Assembly (NCBI RefSeq): GCF_002086155.1
Contig: NZ_MVHE01000018.1
Span: 18,040-82,039, forward strand
Direction of reading: 5' to 3'
Source of the DNA: Mycobacterium angelicum
GTDB lineage: Bacteria; Actinomycetota; Actinomycetes; Mycobacteriales; Mycobacteriaceae
DNA length: 64,000 nucleotides
The notes below the pieces were generated by a model. The model made no database searches. It saw only the letters and a program-made list of their open reading frames with translations, and was not told the DNA's origin. Shown in pieces: positions 25,038 to 37,376 of this stretch (its first letter is position 1; each line of letters begins with the position of its first letter). The position numbers were made by a program, and so were the translations under genes.

Positions 25038-27191
25038 TTACGCGGTGGTCTGGACCTTGGCCGCCGCCGACTCCGGCATCGGTTCATAGCGCGCGAACGA
25101 ACGCGTGAAGGATGCGGCCCCGTGCGCCAGCGAGCGCAAATCGATTGCGTACCTGGTCAACTCGACCTGCGGCACCTCGGCCTTGACCACCGTGCGTTCG
25201 TTGCCTGCGGTATCGGTGCCCAGCACCCTGCCGCGGCGACCGGATAGGTCGCCCATGACCGCGCCGACGAAGTCGTCGGGCACCATTACCGAAATCTCGT
25301 CGATCGGTTCGAGCAGCACGACTTTCGTCGCCGCCGCGGCCTCCCGCAATGCCAGCGAACCCGCCATCTGAAACGCGAAGTCCGAGGAGTCGACGCTGTG
25401 CGCCTTTCCGTCGAGCAGCGTGACCCTGATGTCCACCACCGGGTACCCGGCGTGCACGCCCTTCTCCATCTGCGCGCGTACGCCCTTCTCCACGCTCGGA
25501 ATGAACTGCCGCGGAACGGCTCCGCCGACGACCTTGTCGAGGAACTCGAACCCGCTGCCCTCCGGCAGCGGCTCCACCTCGATGTCGCACACCGCGTACT
25601 GGCCGTGTCCGCCGGACTGCTTGACGTGCCGGCCATGCCCTTTTGCCTTGCCGCGCAACGTCTCTCGCAACGGCACGCGCAACTCGACAGTGTCCACCGT
25701 GACGCCGTACCGGTTGGCAAGCGCGTCGAGCACCACGCCGGCATGGGCCTCGCCCATGCACCACAGCACGATCTGGTGGGTCTCCTGGTTCTGCTCGATC
25801 CGCAGCGTCGGGTCTTCGGCGGCCAACCGGCCCAAGCCAACCGACAGCTTGTCCTCGTCGGTCTTGGCGTGCGCCTGAATGGCGACCGGCAGCAGCGGCT
25901 CGGGCATGGTCCAGGGTCTGAGCACCAGCGGCTCGGACTTGTCGGACAACGTGTCGCCGGTTTCCGCGCGGCTGAGCTTGCCGATCGCGCAGATATCGCC
26001 GGCTACCACGGCCCCGGCCGGGCGTTGCTGCTTGCCGAGCGGGAACGACAGGACTCCGATGCGTTCGTCCTCGTCGTGGTCGGGGTGGGAGTGGGTGGCG
26101 CCATCGGTGCTGCCGTCGCCGAAAAACGACGAGAAGTGACCCGACACATGGACGGTCGCGTCAGGCTTGATGGTTCCGGAGAAAACGCGGACCAGGCTGA
26201 CCCGGCCGACGTAGGGGTCCGACGTCGTCTTGACCACCTCGGCAAGCAAGGGGGCGCCGACGTCGCAGGCCAGCTCCTCATGCGTCGCGCCTTGCGGCGT
26301 AAAGACCTCGGGCAGAGGGTGTTCCATCGGTGAGGGAAATCCGCGGGTCGCGACCTCCAGCAGTTCCAGCGTTCCGACGCCGGTGCTGCTGCATACCGGA
26401 ATCACCGGGAAGAACGAGGCGCGGGCGACGGCCTTCTCCAGGTCGTCGATCAGTACCGATTCGTCGATTGCCTCGCCGCCGAGGTAGCGCTCCATCAACG
26501 ACTCGTCTTCGGACTCTTCGATGATCCCTTCGATCAGGCTGCCGCGGGCTTCCTCGATCCGGTCGGCGTCCGAGGAGTCAGGGGAGCTTTCGGTCCGCTC
26601 GCCGCTGGCGTAGGCGTAGCGGGTTTGTGACAGCAGTCCGATCAGCCCATCACCGGTGGGCAGGTAGAGCGGTAAAACCTTGTCGCCGAAGGCTTCCTGT
26701 GCGGCGGCCAATGCCTCCGCGTAGTTCGCGCGGGCGTGGTCGAGCTTGGTGATCACTACGGCTCGGGGCATGCCGACCTGGCTGCATTCCTGCCACAGCG
26801 ACTTGGTCGGCTGGTCGACACCCTCGTTCGCCGCGATCACGAACAGCGCGCAATCGGCGGCGCGCAGTCCGGCCCGCAGCTCGCCCACGAAGTCGGCGTA
26901 GCCCGGGGTGTCGACGAGGTTGACCTTGATGCCGTCGTGCGCCAGGGAGGCCACCGCAACCCCGACCGAGCGCTGTTGGCGAATCTCGGCTTCGTCGAAA
27001 TCGCATACAGTGGTGCCGTCCACCACCGAACCCGGTCTGGTCAACACCCCGGCGGCGACGAGCAGGGCCTCGACGAGGGTGGTCTTGCCGCCCCCGGACG
27101 GTCCCACCAGAACAACGTTGCGGATGGCCTCCGGCCCGTCGGCGGTGGGAGCGGCTCCGACCCCCTGGGAAGTACCTGCTCTGTCGGCCAT
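25038..27191 (-). CDS. fusA2: Elongation factor G-like GTPase FusA2
   Basis: A 717-residue translational-type GTPase. Near the N-terminus are GPSGGGKTTL (P-loop), DTPGYADFVGE (switch II) and TKLDH (base-binding motif). EF-G domains II-V follow, with HGRHVKQSGGHGQYAVCDIE in domain IV. It is a paralogue of true EF-G; the ribosomal role is not established. ATG 27191 gives the length of Rv0120c (~714) and follows GGAGG at a good distance; an ATG eight codons upstream is less likely. Confidence 0.93.
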   Translation of the reverse strand: MADRAGTSQGVGAAPTADGPEAIRNVVLVGPSGGGKTTLVEALLVAAGVLTRPGSVVDGTTVCDFDEAEIRQQRSVGVAVASLAHDGIKVNLVDTPGYADFVGELRAGLRAADCALFVIAANEGVDQPTKSLWQECSQVGMPRAVVITKLDHARANYAEALAAAQEAFGDKVLPLYLPTGDGLIGLLSQTRYAYASGERTESSPDSSDADRIEEARGSLIEGIIEESEDESLMERYLGGEAIDESVLIDDLEKAVARASFFPVIPVCSSTGVGTLELLEVATRGFPSPMEHPLPEVFTPQGATHEELACDVGAPLLAEVVKTTSDPYVGRVSLVRVFSGTIKPDATVHVSGHFSSFFGDGSTDGATHSHPDHDEDERIGVLSFPLGKQQRPAGAVVAGDICAIGKLSRAETGDTLSDKSEPLVLRPWTMPEPLLPVAIQAHAKTDEDKLSVGLGRLAAEDPTLRIEQNQETHQIVLWCMGEAHAGVVLDALANRYGVTVDTVELRVPLRETLRGKAKGHGRHVKQSGGHGQYAVCDIEVEPLPEGSGFEFLDKVVGGAVPRQFIPSVEKGVRAQMEKGVHAGYPVVDIRVTLLDGKAHSVDSSDFAFQMAGSLALREAAAATKVVLLEPIDEISVMVPDDFVGAVMGDLSGRRGRVLGTDTAGNERTVVKAEVPQVELTRYAIDLRSLAHGAASFTRSFARYEPMPESAAAKVQTTA

Positions 27192-27280
27192 GACGTTCCT
27201 CCAGTTCTCCGGCAATCATGCGGCGGGCTCCCCTGGTGCAACTTTTCCCCCAACCGCCGTCCAGCACAAGGGCCGGCTGA

Positions 27281-27697
27281 TCAGCCGTGCCAGCCCGACC
27301 AGCGCCGCGCCGCGATGACGATTACCGGACCGTCCAACGAAACCGATTGGTACTGGGCATATTTGGCGCGCAACAGCCGATACCCGGTGTGCATCGGCGC
27401 GCCCTCGCGATGAATCGTCGCCAGGCCGTCGACCCGAACCCACCACAACTGCGTCCAGTCATCGGCGTAGTGATCGACGAGCATGCTGATGTTGGGATTG
27501 CTTTCGATGTTGGCCAGCCGGCGCAGTCGCTGCGTGGTCTTGGGTTTGGCGTCGACCGCCGTGTAGATGATGTCCTGATCGTCTTGGTCGACGGCGAACA
27601 CGACCGGCACCAGGTGTGGGATGCCGTCGGGTGTGCTGGTGGCCAGCCGTGCCACCGGTGCCTGCGCGAACCTGACCGTTGGGTCGAATTCGGTCAC
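27281..27697 (-). CDS. PPOX-class F420/FMN-binding protein
   Basis: A 138-residue split-barrel protein: [24 protein letters not shown], then [25 protein letters not shown], typical of the pyridoxamine-phosphate-oxidase-like family that binds F420 or flavin in mycobacteria. It is the equivalent of Rv0121c. It is divergent from the SnoaL-like gene at 27715, with start codons only 17 bp apart, so their promoters must overlap. Confidence 0.88.
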   Translation of the reverse strand: MTEFDPTVRFAQAPVARLATSTPDGIPHLVPVVFAVDQDDQDIIYTAVDAKPKTTQRLRRLANIESNPNISMLVDHYADDWTQLWWVRVDGLATIHREGAPMHTGYRLLRAKYAQYQSVSLDGPVIVIAARRWSGWHG

Positions 27698-27714
27698 GGC
27701 GCTACCTTTACCTC

Positions 27715-28170
27715 ATGTCGGCGCAGACTCAGATCGCCAATCTTCTCTATCGCTATGCCGAATGTATCGACAATGGCGACCTGCAGGGTGCCGCCGGGCT
27801 GTTCGAGCATGCCCGTATCAAGATCGGTGCCGGCGACACCGTCGACGCATCCGCGCTGCTGGGCATCTGGCAGTCGCTGATCGTGCGCTATCCGGACGGA
27901 ACGCCCCGCACCAAGCACGTGGTCACGAATCCGATCATCGAAGTCGACGCCGACACCGGTTCCGCGGAGTGCCGCAGCTACTACACCGTGCTGCAGCAAA
28001 CCGACGGGTTTCCGCTACAAACGATCGTCACCGGCCGCTACCACGACCGATTCGAGCTGGTCGGCGGGCGGTGGCGCTATGCGTATCGCGACCTCACCCT
28101 GATCGACATGGTCGGTGACGTGAGTCACCATCTCACTCATCCCATCACGCCGTCCTGGGCACGCCCATAG
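27715..28170 (+). CDS. SnoaL/NTF2-like fold protein
   Basis: A 151-residue alpha+beta barrel-type protein: QIANLLYRYAECIDNGDLQGAAGLF at the start, then TKHVVTNPIIEVDADTGSAECRSYYTVLQ and GRYHDRFELVGGRWRYAYRDL. This is the cone-shaped fold used by many small isomerases, cyclases and dehydratases. ATG 27715 is chosen since upstream codons overlap the divergent gene. Substrate unknown. Confidence 0.82.
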   Translation: MSAQTQIANLLYRYAECIDNGDLQGAAGLFEHARIKIGAGDTVDASALLGIWQSLIVRYPDGTPRTKHVVTNPIIEVDADTGSAECRSYYTVLQQTDGFPLQTIVTGRYHDRFELVGGRWRYAYRDLTLIDMVGDVSHHLTHPITPSWARP

Positions 28171-28265
28171 CTATCTGGACTACGGTGAGGTAGATACAAG
28201 TTATGCCGCCCGGGCCCCAGGGCTGGGACAATTCCGACGCTTACCCCGAATGCAGGAGGTTACGG

Positions 28266-29330
28266 ATGAGCAAATCGCGCCCCCGCTCACCCAGGTGGTC
28301 ATGGTTAATCGCCGTCATAGCGGTGCTCGGGTTGGGCTGCGGATTTGACCTCGCCGCCCCGCCGGTGCCGGCTCAGGCCGCACCGTTCAAAGACTTCCCC
28401 ATGGTCCCGCTCGACCCGGTAGCCGCGGTGGCGCAGGTCGGCCCGCAGGTGGTCAACATCAACACCAAACTCGGCTACAACAATGCGGTAGGTGCCGGCA
28501 CCGGCATCGTCATCGATCCCAATGGCGTCGTGCTGACCAATAACCACGTCATCTCCGGCGCCACCGACATCACCGCGTTCAGCGTCGGCGACGGCCGAAC
28601 CTACGGCGTGGACGTGGTGGGCTACGACCGCACGCAAGACATCGCGGTGCTGCAGCTACGCGGTGCGGGTGGTCTCCCGACGGCCGCAATCGGCGGCGGG
28701 GTCAATGTCGGCGAGCCGATCGTGGCGCTGGGCAACACCGGCGGGCAGGGCGGAACCCCGCGCGCGGTGGCCGGCAAGGTGGTCGCGCTGGGCCAAACCG
28801 TGCAGGCATCCGACGCCCTGACCGGCGCCGAGGAGTCGCTGAGCGGCCTGATCCAGGTGGACGCCGCAATCGCGCCGGGCGACTCGGGCGGGCCGGTGGT
28901 CAACAACGCCGGACAGGTGGTCGGCATCAACACGGCCGCTTCCGACAACTTCCAGATGTCACAAGGCGGGACGGGCTTCGCCATCCCGATCGGTCAGGCA
29001 ATCAACATCGCCAACCAGATCCGGTCCGGCGGCGGGTCGCCCACCGTGCACATCGGGCCGACGGCCTTCCTCGGCCTGGGCGTCGTTGACAACGGCGGCA
29101 ACGGCGCGAAGGTCGCACGTGTGGTCGGCAACGCTCCGGCCGCCTCGGTCGGGATCTCCAACGGCGACATCATCACGGCAATCGACGGCGCCGCGATCAA
29201 CTCGGCCACGGCGATGTCGGATGCCCTCAACCCGCATCACCCGGGGGACACCATCTCGGTGACCTGGCAATCCAAGTCGGGTGCCGCGCGTACCGAAAAC
29301 GTCACCCTGGCGGAGGGGCCACCGGCCTAA
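28266..29330 (+). CDS. pepA: Secreted serine protease PepA (HtrA/DegP-like, Mtb32A)
   Basis: A 354-residue trypsin-like protease. A signal peptide covers ~1-38 (basic start, WSWLIAVIAVLGLGCG core, cleavage near AQA). The catalytic triad is visible as His in LTNNHVIS, Asp in YDRTQDIAVLQ and Ser in APGDSGGPVVN. A PDZ domain follows from ~270 (LGLGVVDNGGNGAKVARVV). GAGG at 28256-28259 precedes ATG 28266. The sequence is close to Rv0125. In M. tuberculosis PepA is reported to interact with TreS, encoded next. Confidence 0.95.
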   Translation: MSKSRPRSPRWSWLIAVIAVLGLGCGFDLAAPPVPAQAAPFKDFPMVPLDPVAAVAQVGPQVVNINTKLGYNNAVGAGTGIVIDPNGVVLTNNHVISGATDITAFSVGDGRTYGVDVVGYDRTQDIAVLQLRGAGGLPTAAIGGGVNVGEPIVALGNTGGQGGTPRAVAGKVVALGQTVQASDALTGAEESLSGLIQVDAAIAPGDSGGPVVNNAGQVVGINTAASDNFQMSQGGTGFAIPIGQAINIANQIRSGGGSPTVHIGPTAFLGLGVVDNGGNGAKVARVVGNAPAASVGISNGDIITAIDGAAINSATAMSDALNPHHPGDTISVTWQSKSGAARTENVTLAEGPPA

Positions 29331-29450
29331 CCGCAGTGCGGGCGATGCGATTGGCCAGCCAAATATCTTGGTGTCAGCCATGATTCGCAGTTTGTTTGCG
29401 GAAGTGATTCCTAGAGACATGCGTCGGGTACCCATGGCAGCGTGGAATTG

Positions 29451-31243
<1,793 letters not shown>

Positions 31244-31247
<4 letters not shown>

Positions 31248-32590
31248 GCCTCTCAGCCAAGCTGCCGTGGTCGGATTGGCTTCCGCAGCAACGTTGGTAT
31301 GCCGGACGCAATCGTGAACTGTCCACCGCCGAGCCGGCCGTGGTCGTGGCGTTGCGCGACGACCTGGAGCTGGTGCTGGTCGACGTCGGCTACACCGATG
31401 GCTTCTCGGAGCGCTACCAGGTGATCGTCGGGTGGGATTCCGAGCCCGTCTCCGAGTACAGCACGCTGGCCACCATCGGTGCCGCCGACGACCACACCGC
31501 CTTCGACGCGCTCTACGGGCCGTCGGCCCCGCAGTTTTTGCTGTCGCTGATCGATTCGTCGGCGACTCGCGGTTCCTCCGGCACGGAGGTCACCTTCATC
31601 AAGGAGCCCGGCGTCGAGCTACCGCTGGACGCATATCCGCGGGTGATGGACGCCGAGCAGAGCAACACCAGCGTCATCTTCGACCGACCGCCGGCGGCCA
31701 TCTTCAAGGTGTTCCGCCGGGTCAGTCCCGGTATCAATCCCGATATCGAGCTGAACCGGGTGCTCGGTCGCGCGGGTAACCCGCACGTGGCCCGACTGCT
31801 GGGCACCTACGAGATCGATTTGGGCTCGGACGCGGCGTGGCCGCTGGGGATGGCCACCGCGTATGCCGCCAATGCGGCCGAAGGCTGGGCGATGGCCACG
31901 ACCAGCGTTCGCGACCTGTTCGCCGAAGGTGATCTGTACGCCCACGAGGTGGGTGGTGACTTCGCCGGAGAGTCCTACCGACTGGGCGAAGCCGTCGCGT
32001 CGGTGCACGCCGCGCTGGCCGAGGCGCTGGGCACCGAACAGGCCGAGTTTCCGGTCGACCATGTGCTCGCGCGGCTGTCGTCGGCGATTGCCGCGGTGCC
32101 CGATCTGGAACAGTACGCAGCCACGATCGAGGAACGGTTCGCCAAGCTGGCCCACGAAACGATCACCGTGCAGCGGGTACACGGAGATCTGCATCTGGGA
32201 CAGGTGTTGCGCACACCGGAAAGCTGGCTGCTGATCGATTTCGAAGGTGAGCCGGGCCAGCCCCTGGACGAGCGGCGGGCGCTCGATTCGCCGTTGCGCG
32301 ACGTTGCGGGAGTGTTGCGCTCCTTCGAGTACGCCGCCTACGGGCCGCTGGTCGACCACGCGGCCGACAAGCAACGCGCCGCGCGCGCCCGCGAATGGGT
32401 GGAGCGCAATCGCACCGCGTTCTGTGACGGCTATGCGGCCGCCTCCGGAACCGACCCGCGCGATTCGATGTCGCTGCTGGCCGCATACGAACTGGACAAG
32501 GCGGTGTACGAGACGGGTTATGAGTCCCGGCACCGGCCCACCTGGTTGCCGATTCCGCTGCGCTCGATCGCCCGCCTGACCGCCGTTTGA
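31244..32590 (+). CDS. mak: Maltokinase (Mak, Pep2)
   Basis: A 448-residue aminoglycoside-phosphotransferase-like kinase that makes maltose-1-phosphate from maltose and ATP, the donor for GlgE. The catalytic loop [11 protein letters not shown] and the metal-binding LIDFEGEPG lie at ~305-335. The N-terminal cap [15 protein letters not shown] is typical of maltokinases. GGAGGAAAT precedes ATG 31244. Overlap with treS and shared pathway agree. Equivalent to Rv0127. Confidence 0.95.
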
Positions 32591-32627
32591 TTCGGCAACT
32601 GCGGCGGGACTCTGGAAGCATGCTCGT

Positions 32628-33308
32628 GTGCAAAAAGAGATCTACGACAGTGAGGCGCGGTTGTCCTGGGTACTGGCCGGGCTGGCCGGCGTGCTGGGGG
32701 CTACCGCATTCACCCACTCCGCTGGATACTTCGTAACCTTCATGACCGGCAACGCGCAGCGCGCGGTGCTGGGCGTCTTCCGCGACGACGTGTGGTTGTC
32801 CATCACCGCATCGCTGCTCATTCTGTGCTTTCTGGCCGGTGTGGTCGTGGCCTCGGTATGCCGGCGGCACTTCTGGGTGGCGCATCCGCACGGCCCGACC
32901 GTGTTGACCACGTTCTGCTTGGTCTTCGCCACTGCGCTGGACATCGTCGTCGGCGGCTGGGAGGAGAGTCTGCTCGACTTCGTGCCGATTCTGTTCGTGG
33001 TCTTCGGTATCGGCTCGCTGAACACATCGTTCGTCAAGGACGGCGAGGTTTCGGTCCCGTTGAGTTATGTCACCGGCACGCTGGTCAAGATGGGCCAGGG
33101 CATCGAGCGCCACATCGCCGGGGGCCGGATTGAGGACTGGCTGGGTTACTTTCTGCTGTATGCCAGTTTCACGCTGGGTGCCGTCGCCGGCGGCGCGATC
33201 AGCCTGGTGGTCAGCGGTTCCCAGATGCTGGCGGTGGCGGCGATCGTCTGCGCGGTGACGACGGGCTACACGTATCTGCACGCCGATCGCCGCGGTTTGC
33301 TGAGGTAG
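32628..33308 (+). CDS. DUF1275 (YoaK) family membrane protein
   Basis: A 226-residue protein with about six membrane helices. The conserved family blocks are ATAFTHSAGYFVTFMTGNAQRAVLG and SLNTSFVKDGEVSVPLSYVTGTLVKMGQGI. Function is unknown. The GTG start at 32628 has a weak ribosome site. It follows mak by 37 bp, so co-transcription is likely. The place corresponds to Rv0128. A strong terminator lies beyond its stop. Confidence 0.8.
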   Translation: MQKEIYDSEARLSWVLAGLAGVLGATAFTHSAGYFVTFMTGNAQRAVLGVFRDDVWLSITASLLILCFLAGVVVASVCRRHFWVAHPHGPTVLTTFCLVFATALDIVVGGWEESLLDFVPILFVVFGIGSLNTSFVKDGEVSVPLSYVTGTLVKMGQGIERHIAGGRIEDWLGYFLLYASFTLGAVAGGAISLVVSGSQMLAVAAIVCAVTTGYTYLHADRRGLLR

Positions 33309-33330
33309 CGCTTATTCAAAAACATCTAGG

Positions 33331-33373
33331 AAAAACATCGGCAGCAGCGCTGGCCGTTGCGCTGCTGCCGATG
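33331..33373 (-). terminator. Intrinsic terminator for fbpC (shared by convergent genes)
   Basis: A perfect 15-bp stem (33336-33350 with 33359-33373, 8-nt loop) is followed on the minus strand by five U residues (AAAAA at 33331-33335). This is a near-ideal intrinsic terminator downstream of fbpC. The stem may also stop transcription from the plus-strand side. Confidence 0.85.
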
Positions 33374-33390
33374 CGGCTTCGGGTTGTGAC

Positions 33391-34581
<1,191 letters not shown>

Positions 34582-34630
34582 TTAGCTAACGATTGGGAGT
34601 CGAGCCGGATTCGTCACACGCCGATAACGA

Positions 34631-35458
34631 CTAGAACACGAGACGGCGCAAAACCGTTGATGCCGTGGCGATTCCGAGCACCGGTGCTGCCGCTAACACC
34701 ACCAGCGCAATCGGATGAAATGGAGCACCGATGAAAAGCGCCCGCAATATGTCGACTTCATAACTGAGCGGGTTGATCCTGCTGAGCAGGCGCAACCAGG
34801 TGGGCATCACCTCGACCGGATAAAGCGCATTGGAGGCGAAGAACAACGGCATCATGATGGCTTGTCCGATCCCCATCAGCCGGTCGCGGTTGCGCACCAG
34901 CCCGGCCAGCGTCATCGACAGGCAGGCAAAGAAGGCCGCGCCGAGCATGACGACGATCATCGCCGCCAAAATCCGCAACGGATTGACGGTCAGACCGACG
35001 CCCATCAAGTAGGCCAGCGCCAGCACGCCGACGACCTGGGCCACCGAGCGCACCCCGGCCGCAAACGACTTACCCGCGACCAGTGCCGCCGCTGGTGCCG
35101 GGGTGACCATGAGTTTGGCGAGAATGCCGGCGTCGCGGTCCCAGATGATCTGGATGCCGTAGAAGATCGAGATGAACAGCGCCGATTGCGCGATGATCCC
35201 GGGCGCCAGGAACGCCAGATACGACACCGATCCGGTGTCGATGACGTGCAAGTGGCTGAACGTGGTGCCGAAGATCAACAGCCACAGCGCTGGCTGCACC
35301 ATCCGCATGACGAGTTCGGTCCGGTCGTGCCGCAGCTTCTGCAGCTCGACGATCGCGAACGCCCCGATGCGGGTTGCTGCCGCGGTGATGCGCTGCGATC
35401 CGCGTGGGGCGCGGACCAGGTTGACTTCCACTGGCCTGATGGTCCGGTCAACCGACAT
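34631..35458 (-). CDS. ABC-2 type transporter permease
   Basis: A 275-residue membrane protein with six helices. It has the ABC-2 features LAFLAPGIIAQSALFISIFYG and the C-terminal VEVMPTWLRLLSRINPLSYEVDILRAL. It overlaps the ATPase gene by 11 bp. It probably forms a DrrB-like exporter with the ATPase. Substrate may be a lipid or drug. ATG 35458 was preferred over one three codons upstream. Confidence 0.88.
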   Translation of the reverse strand: MSVDRTIRPVEVNLVRAPRGSQRITAAATRIGAFAIVELQKLRHDRTELVMRMVQPALWLLIFGTTFSHLHVIDTGSVSYLAFLAPGIIAQSALFISIFYGIQIIWDRDAGILAKLMVTPAPAAALVAGKSFAAGVRSVAQVVGVLALAYLMGVGLTVNPLRILAAMIVVMLGAAFFACLSMTLAGLVRNRDRLMGIGQAIMMPLFFASNALYPVEVMPTWLRLLSRINPLSYEVDILRALFIGAPFHPIALVVLAAAPVLGIATASTVLRRLVF

Positions 35459-36266
35459 TGCGGGCAACCCTTCTGGTGGAACGGATTTCGCGGATGTCGG
35501 TCGGCTCTTCGGTGGTCAGGCCCGACGCCGCGTAGTGGCGGAACACATCCTCGAGGGTGGCGGCCGGCGATACCTTGGAGATTCGGGCCTTCAGCTCGTC
35601 CGGGCTGCCTACCGCCTGCAAGGCGCCTTTATGCATCAGGGCAACCCGATCACACAGCGCGTCGGCTTCTTCCATGTAGTGGGTGGTCAGCAGCACGGTC
35701 ATGCCGAACTCCGCCTGCATCTTCTGCACTTGGGTCCAAACGCCGTCGCGGGCGATGGGATCGAGCCCCACGGTCGGTTCGTCGAGCACCAGCAGCGACG
35801 GACGATTCACCAGGGCCTGGGCCACCTCCAGCCGGCGAACCATGCCACCGGAATAGGTCGTCGCCAGCTTGTCGGCCACCTCGAGCAACTCCATGGCGGC
35901 CAGTGCCTGATCGACGCGCTCTTTACGTTCGGCGCGCGCCACGCCGTACAACCGCGCGAACCACTCCACGTTCTGCCGGCCGGTCAACGCCGTCTCGATC
36001 GAAAGTTGCTGCGGCACATAGCCGATATTGCTTCTGATGTCCACGCTCTGGCGACGTGCGTCCAGCCCGAAGATGCGCAATTCCCCCTGCTGGATCGGCG
36101 TCAACGTGGTCAACACCCGGACCACCGTCGTCTTGCCGGCGCCGTTGGGGCCGAGCAGCCCCATCGTCTCGCCGGGCTGCACCTGTAGCGTCACGTCGTC
36201 GACAGCCGTGAACTCGCCGTAGCGGTAGGTCAGGTTCCGGCAGTCGATGGCCGTCGGCACGTTCAC
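35448..36266 (-). CDS. ABC transporter ATP-binding protein (DrrA-like)
   Basis: A 272-residue ATPase with Walker A GPNGAGKTT (about residue 40), signature YSGGMVRRLE, Walker B LLVLDEP, and HYMEEAD with the switch His. The C-terminal extension (LKARISKVSPAATLEDVFRHYAASG) is typical of the DrrA daunorubicin-exporter group. The ATG overlaps the MarR stop by four bases, making a marR-ATPase-permease operon. Confidence 0.9.
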   Translation of the reverse strand: MNVPTAIDCRNLTYRYGEFTAVDDVTLQVQPGETMGLLGPNGAGKTTVVRVLTTLTPIQQGELRIFGLDARRQSVDIRSNIGYVPQQLSIETALTGRQNVEWFARLYGVARAERKERVDQALAAMELLEVADKLATTYSGGMVRRLEVAQALVNRPSLLVLDEPTVGLDPIARDGVWTQVQKMQAEFGMTVLLTTHYMEEADALCDRVALMHKGALQAVGSPDELKARISKVSPAATLEDVFRHYAASGLTTEEPTDIREIRSTRRVARNVG

Positions 36267-36724
36267 GATCGGCGCTCCTGCAATAGTCGAGTCATCGTGT
36301 CAAGGACCTCCAATCCCCTTGTGAGAGCCTCGATTTGATCGCTGTCAAGCTGGGTTAGCAGCTCTGACATCAGCGCTCGCCGCGCGGCCCGAGACGCGTC
36401 GGCGATCTGTTGGGCGGGTTCGGCCAGCCGCAGCCGGCCGACCCGGCGGTCCGTCTCACCGGCGGTCCGGACCAGCAACCCGTTGGATACCAGCCGGGAA
36501 ACCAGGGTGGAGGCGGTGTTGGCCACCAGTCCGAGTTCCGCGGCGGCGGCGCTGACGGAGATTCCCGGCTCTCGGCCGACCAGCCACAGCAGCTCGGCCT
36601 GCGACTCGCTGAGCTGCACGGACTCGAATCCCCGGCCCGCCGACCGGCGGAGTTGCCGACGGAATCTGCCGACGACGCGGAACACCTCGGTGACCACGTC
36701 AGTGCGGGACTTGATTGTCTCCAT
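36263..36724 (-). CDS. MarR-family transcriptional regulator
   Basis: A 153-residue winged-helix regulator. The DNA-binding part is LSESQAELLWLVGREPGISVSAAAAELGLVANTASTLVSRLVSNGLLVR, with the wing TAGETDRRVGRLRL. It is first in the operon with the ABC exporter and would repress it until a ligand binds. The spacer upstream holds repeated elements (36736-36785). ATG 36724. Confidence 0.88.
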   Translation of the reverse strand: METIKSRTDVVTEVFRVVGRFRRQLRRSAGRGFESVQLSESQAELLWLVGREPGISVSAAAAELGLVANTASTLVSRLVSNGLLVRTAGETDRRVGRLRLAEPAQQIADASRAARRALMSELLTQLDSDQIEALTRGLEVLDTMTRLLQERRS

Positions 36725-36735
36725 AGATACCTCTG

Positions 36736-36785
36736 TATACGAGCTAAATGTGTGTACCCGCTATGTGCGGGCTATACGCGAGCTA
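36736..36785. promoter_or_regulatory. Direct and inverted repeats upstream of marR, possible operator
   Basis: TATACGAGCTA (36736-36746) recurs as TATACGCGAGCTA (36773-36785). Between them is CCCGC-TATGT-GCGGG (36757-36771). The cluster lies 12-61 bp upstream of the marR start; its last three bases overlap the stop of the next minus-strand gene. Autoregulation by MarR is plausible but not shown. Confidence 0.4.
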
Positions 36786-37280
36786 CTTTGTGAGGCGATG
36801 GAGGGTCACCTTGGTGAGCGCGCTGTCGTCGACGATCGCGGTCATATAGCTGCAGAAAGGCTGTTTGCGGCGATCGGTGGGTGAACCCGGGTTGAGTAGC
36901 CGCAGGCCAGTTTCGGTGGTCGTGTCCCAGGGGATGTGGCTGTGGCCGAATACCAGCACGTCAGTGTCCGGGTAAAGGCGCGACATGCGTTTGTCCCGGC
37001 CCGTGGTTGGACCCGTCTCATGGACCACGGTGAAGCGCAGGTGCTCAAGTGTCACATCGGCGCGTTCGGGCAGTCGGTCACGCAGCTGCGGGCCGTCGTT
37101 GTTTCCCCAGCACGCCACCAGCCTGTGCGCTTTGGCTTCGAGTTCGTCGAGCAGGTGCGCTGACACCCAGTCGCCGGCGTGGATGACAACGTCGGCCTCG
37201 CTGACCTCGTCCCATACTTGGGCGGGCAGGTCGCGGGCGCGTTTGGGGACGTGGGTGTCGGCGATCAGCAGCAGCCGCAT
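36783..37280 (-). CDS. YfcE/MJ0936-type metallophosphoesterase
   Basis: A 165-residue calcineurin-like phosphodiesterase. Metal ligands are in LLIADTHVP (D-x-H), HAGDWVS (GD), CWGNNDG (GNxD) and VFGHSHIPW (GHxH). This fits small Mn2+-dependent phosphodiesterases acting on bis-pNPP or cyclic nucleotides; the natural substrate is unknown. ATG 37280 starts directly at the first strand; an extension to 37352 is unlikely. Confidence 0.87.
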   Translation of the reverse strand: MRLLLIADTHVPKRARDLPAQVWDEVSEADVVIHAGDWVSAHLLDELEAKAHRLVACWGNNDGPQLRDRLPERADVTLEHLRFTVVHETGPTTGRDKRMSRLYPDTDVLVFGHSHIPWDTTTETGLRLLNPGSPTDRRKQPFCSYMTAIVDDSALTKVTLHRLTK

Positions 37281-37376
37281 AAGTTCTATGCATACCCTCG
37301 ATCGGGCACAGAGGTGAGTGCAAGAGCCGCGTAGCGGGTCGCAGCAGCTCACCTCCGACTAGCAGAGGAGAGACTT

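Noticed and set aside
29331..29450. SigF-like promoter before treS (GTTT and GGGTA present)
   Set aside because: The two elements are 28 bp apart, too far for the consensus.
34715..36037. 440-codon plus-strand ORF
   Set aside because: Antisense to the ABC permease and ATPase genes, which have all expected motifs.
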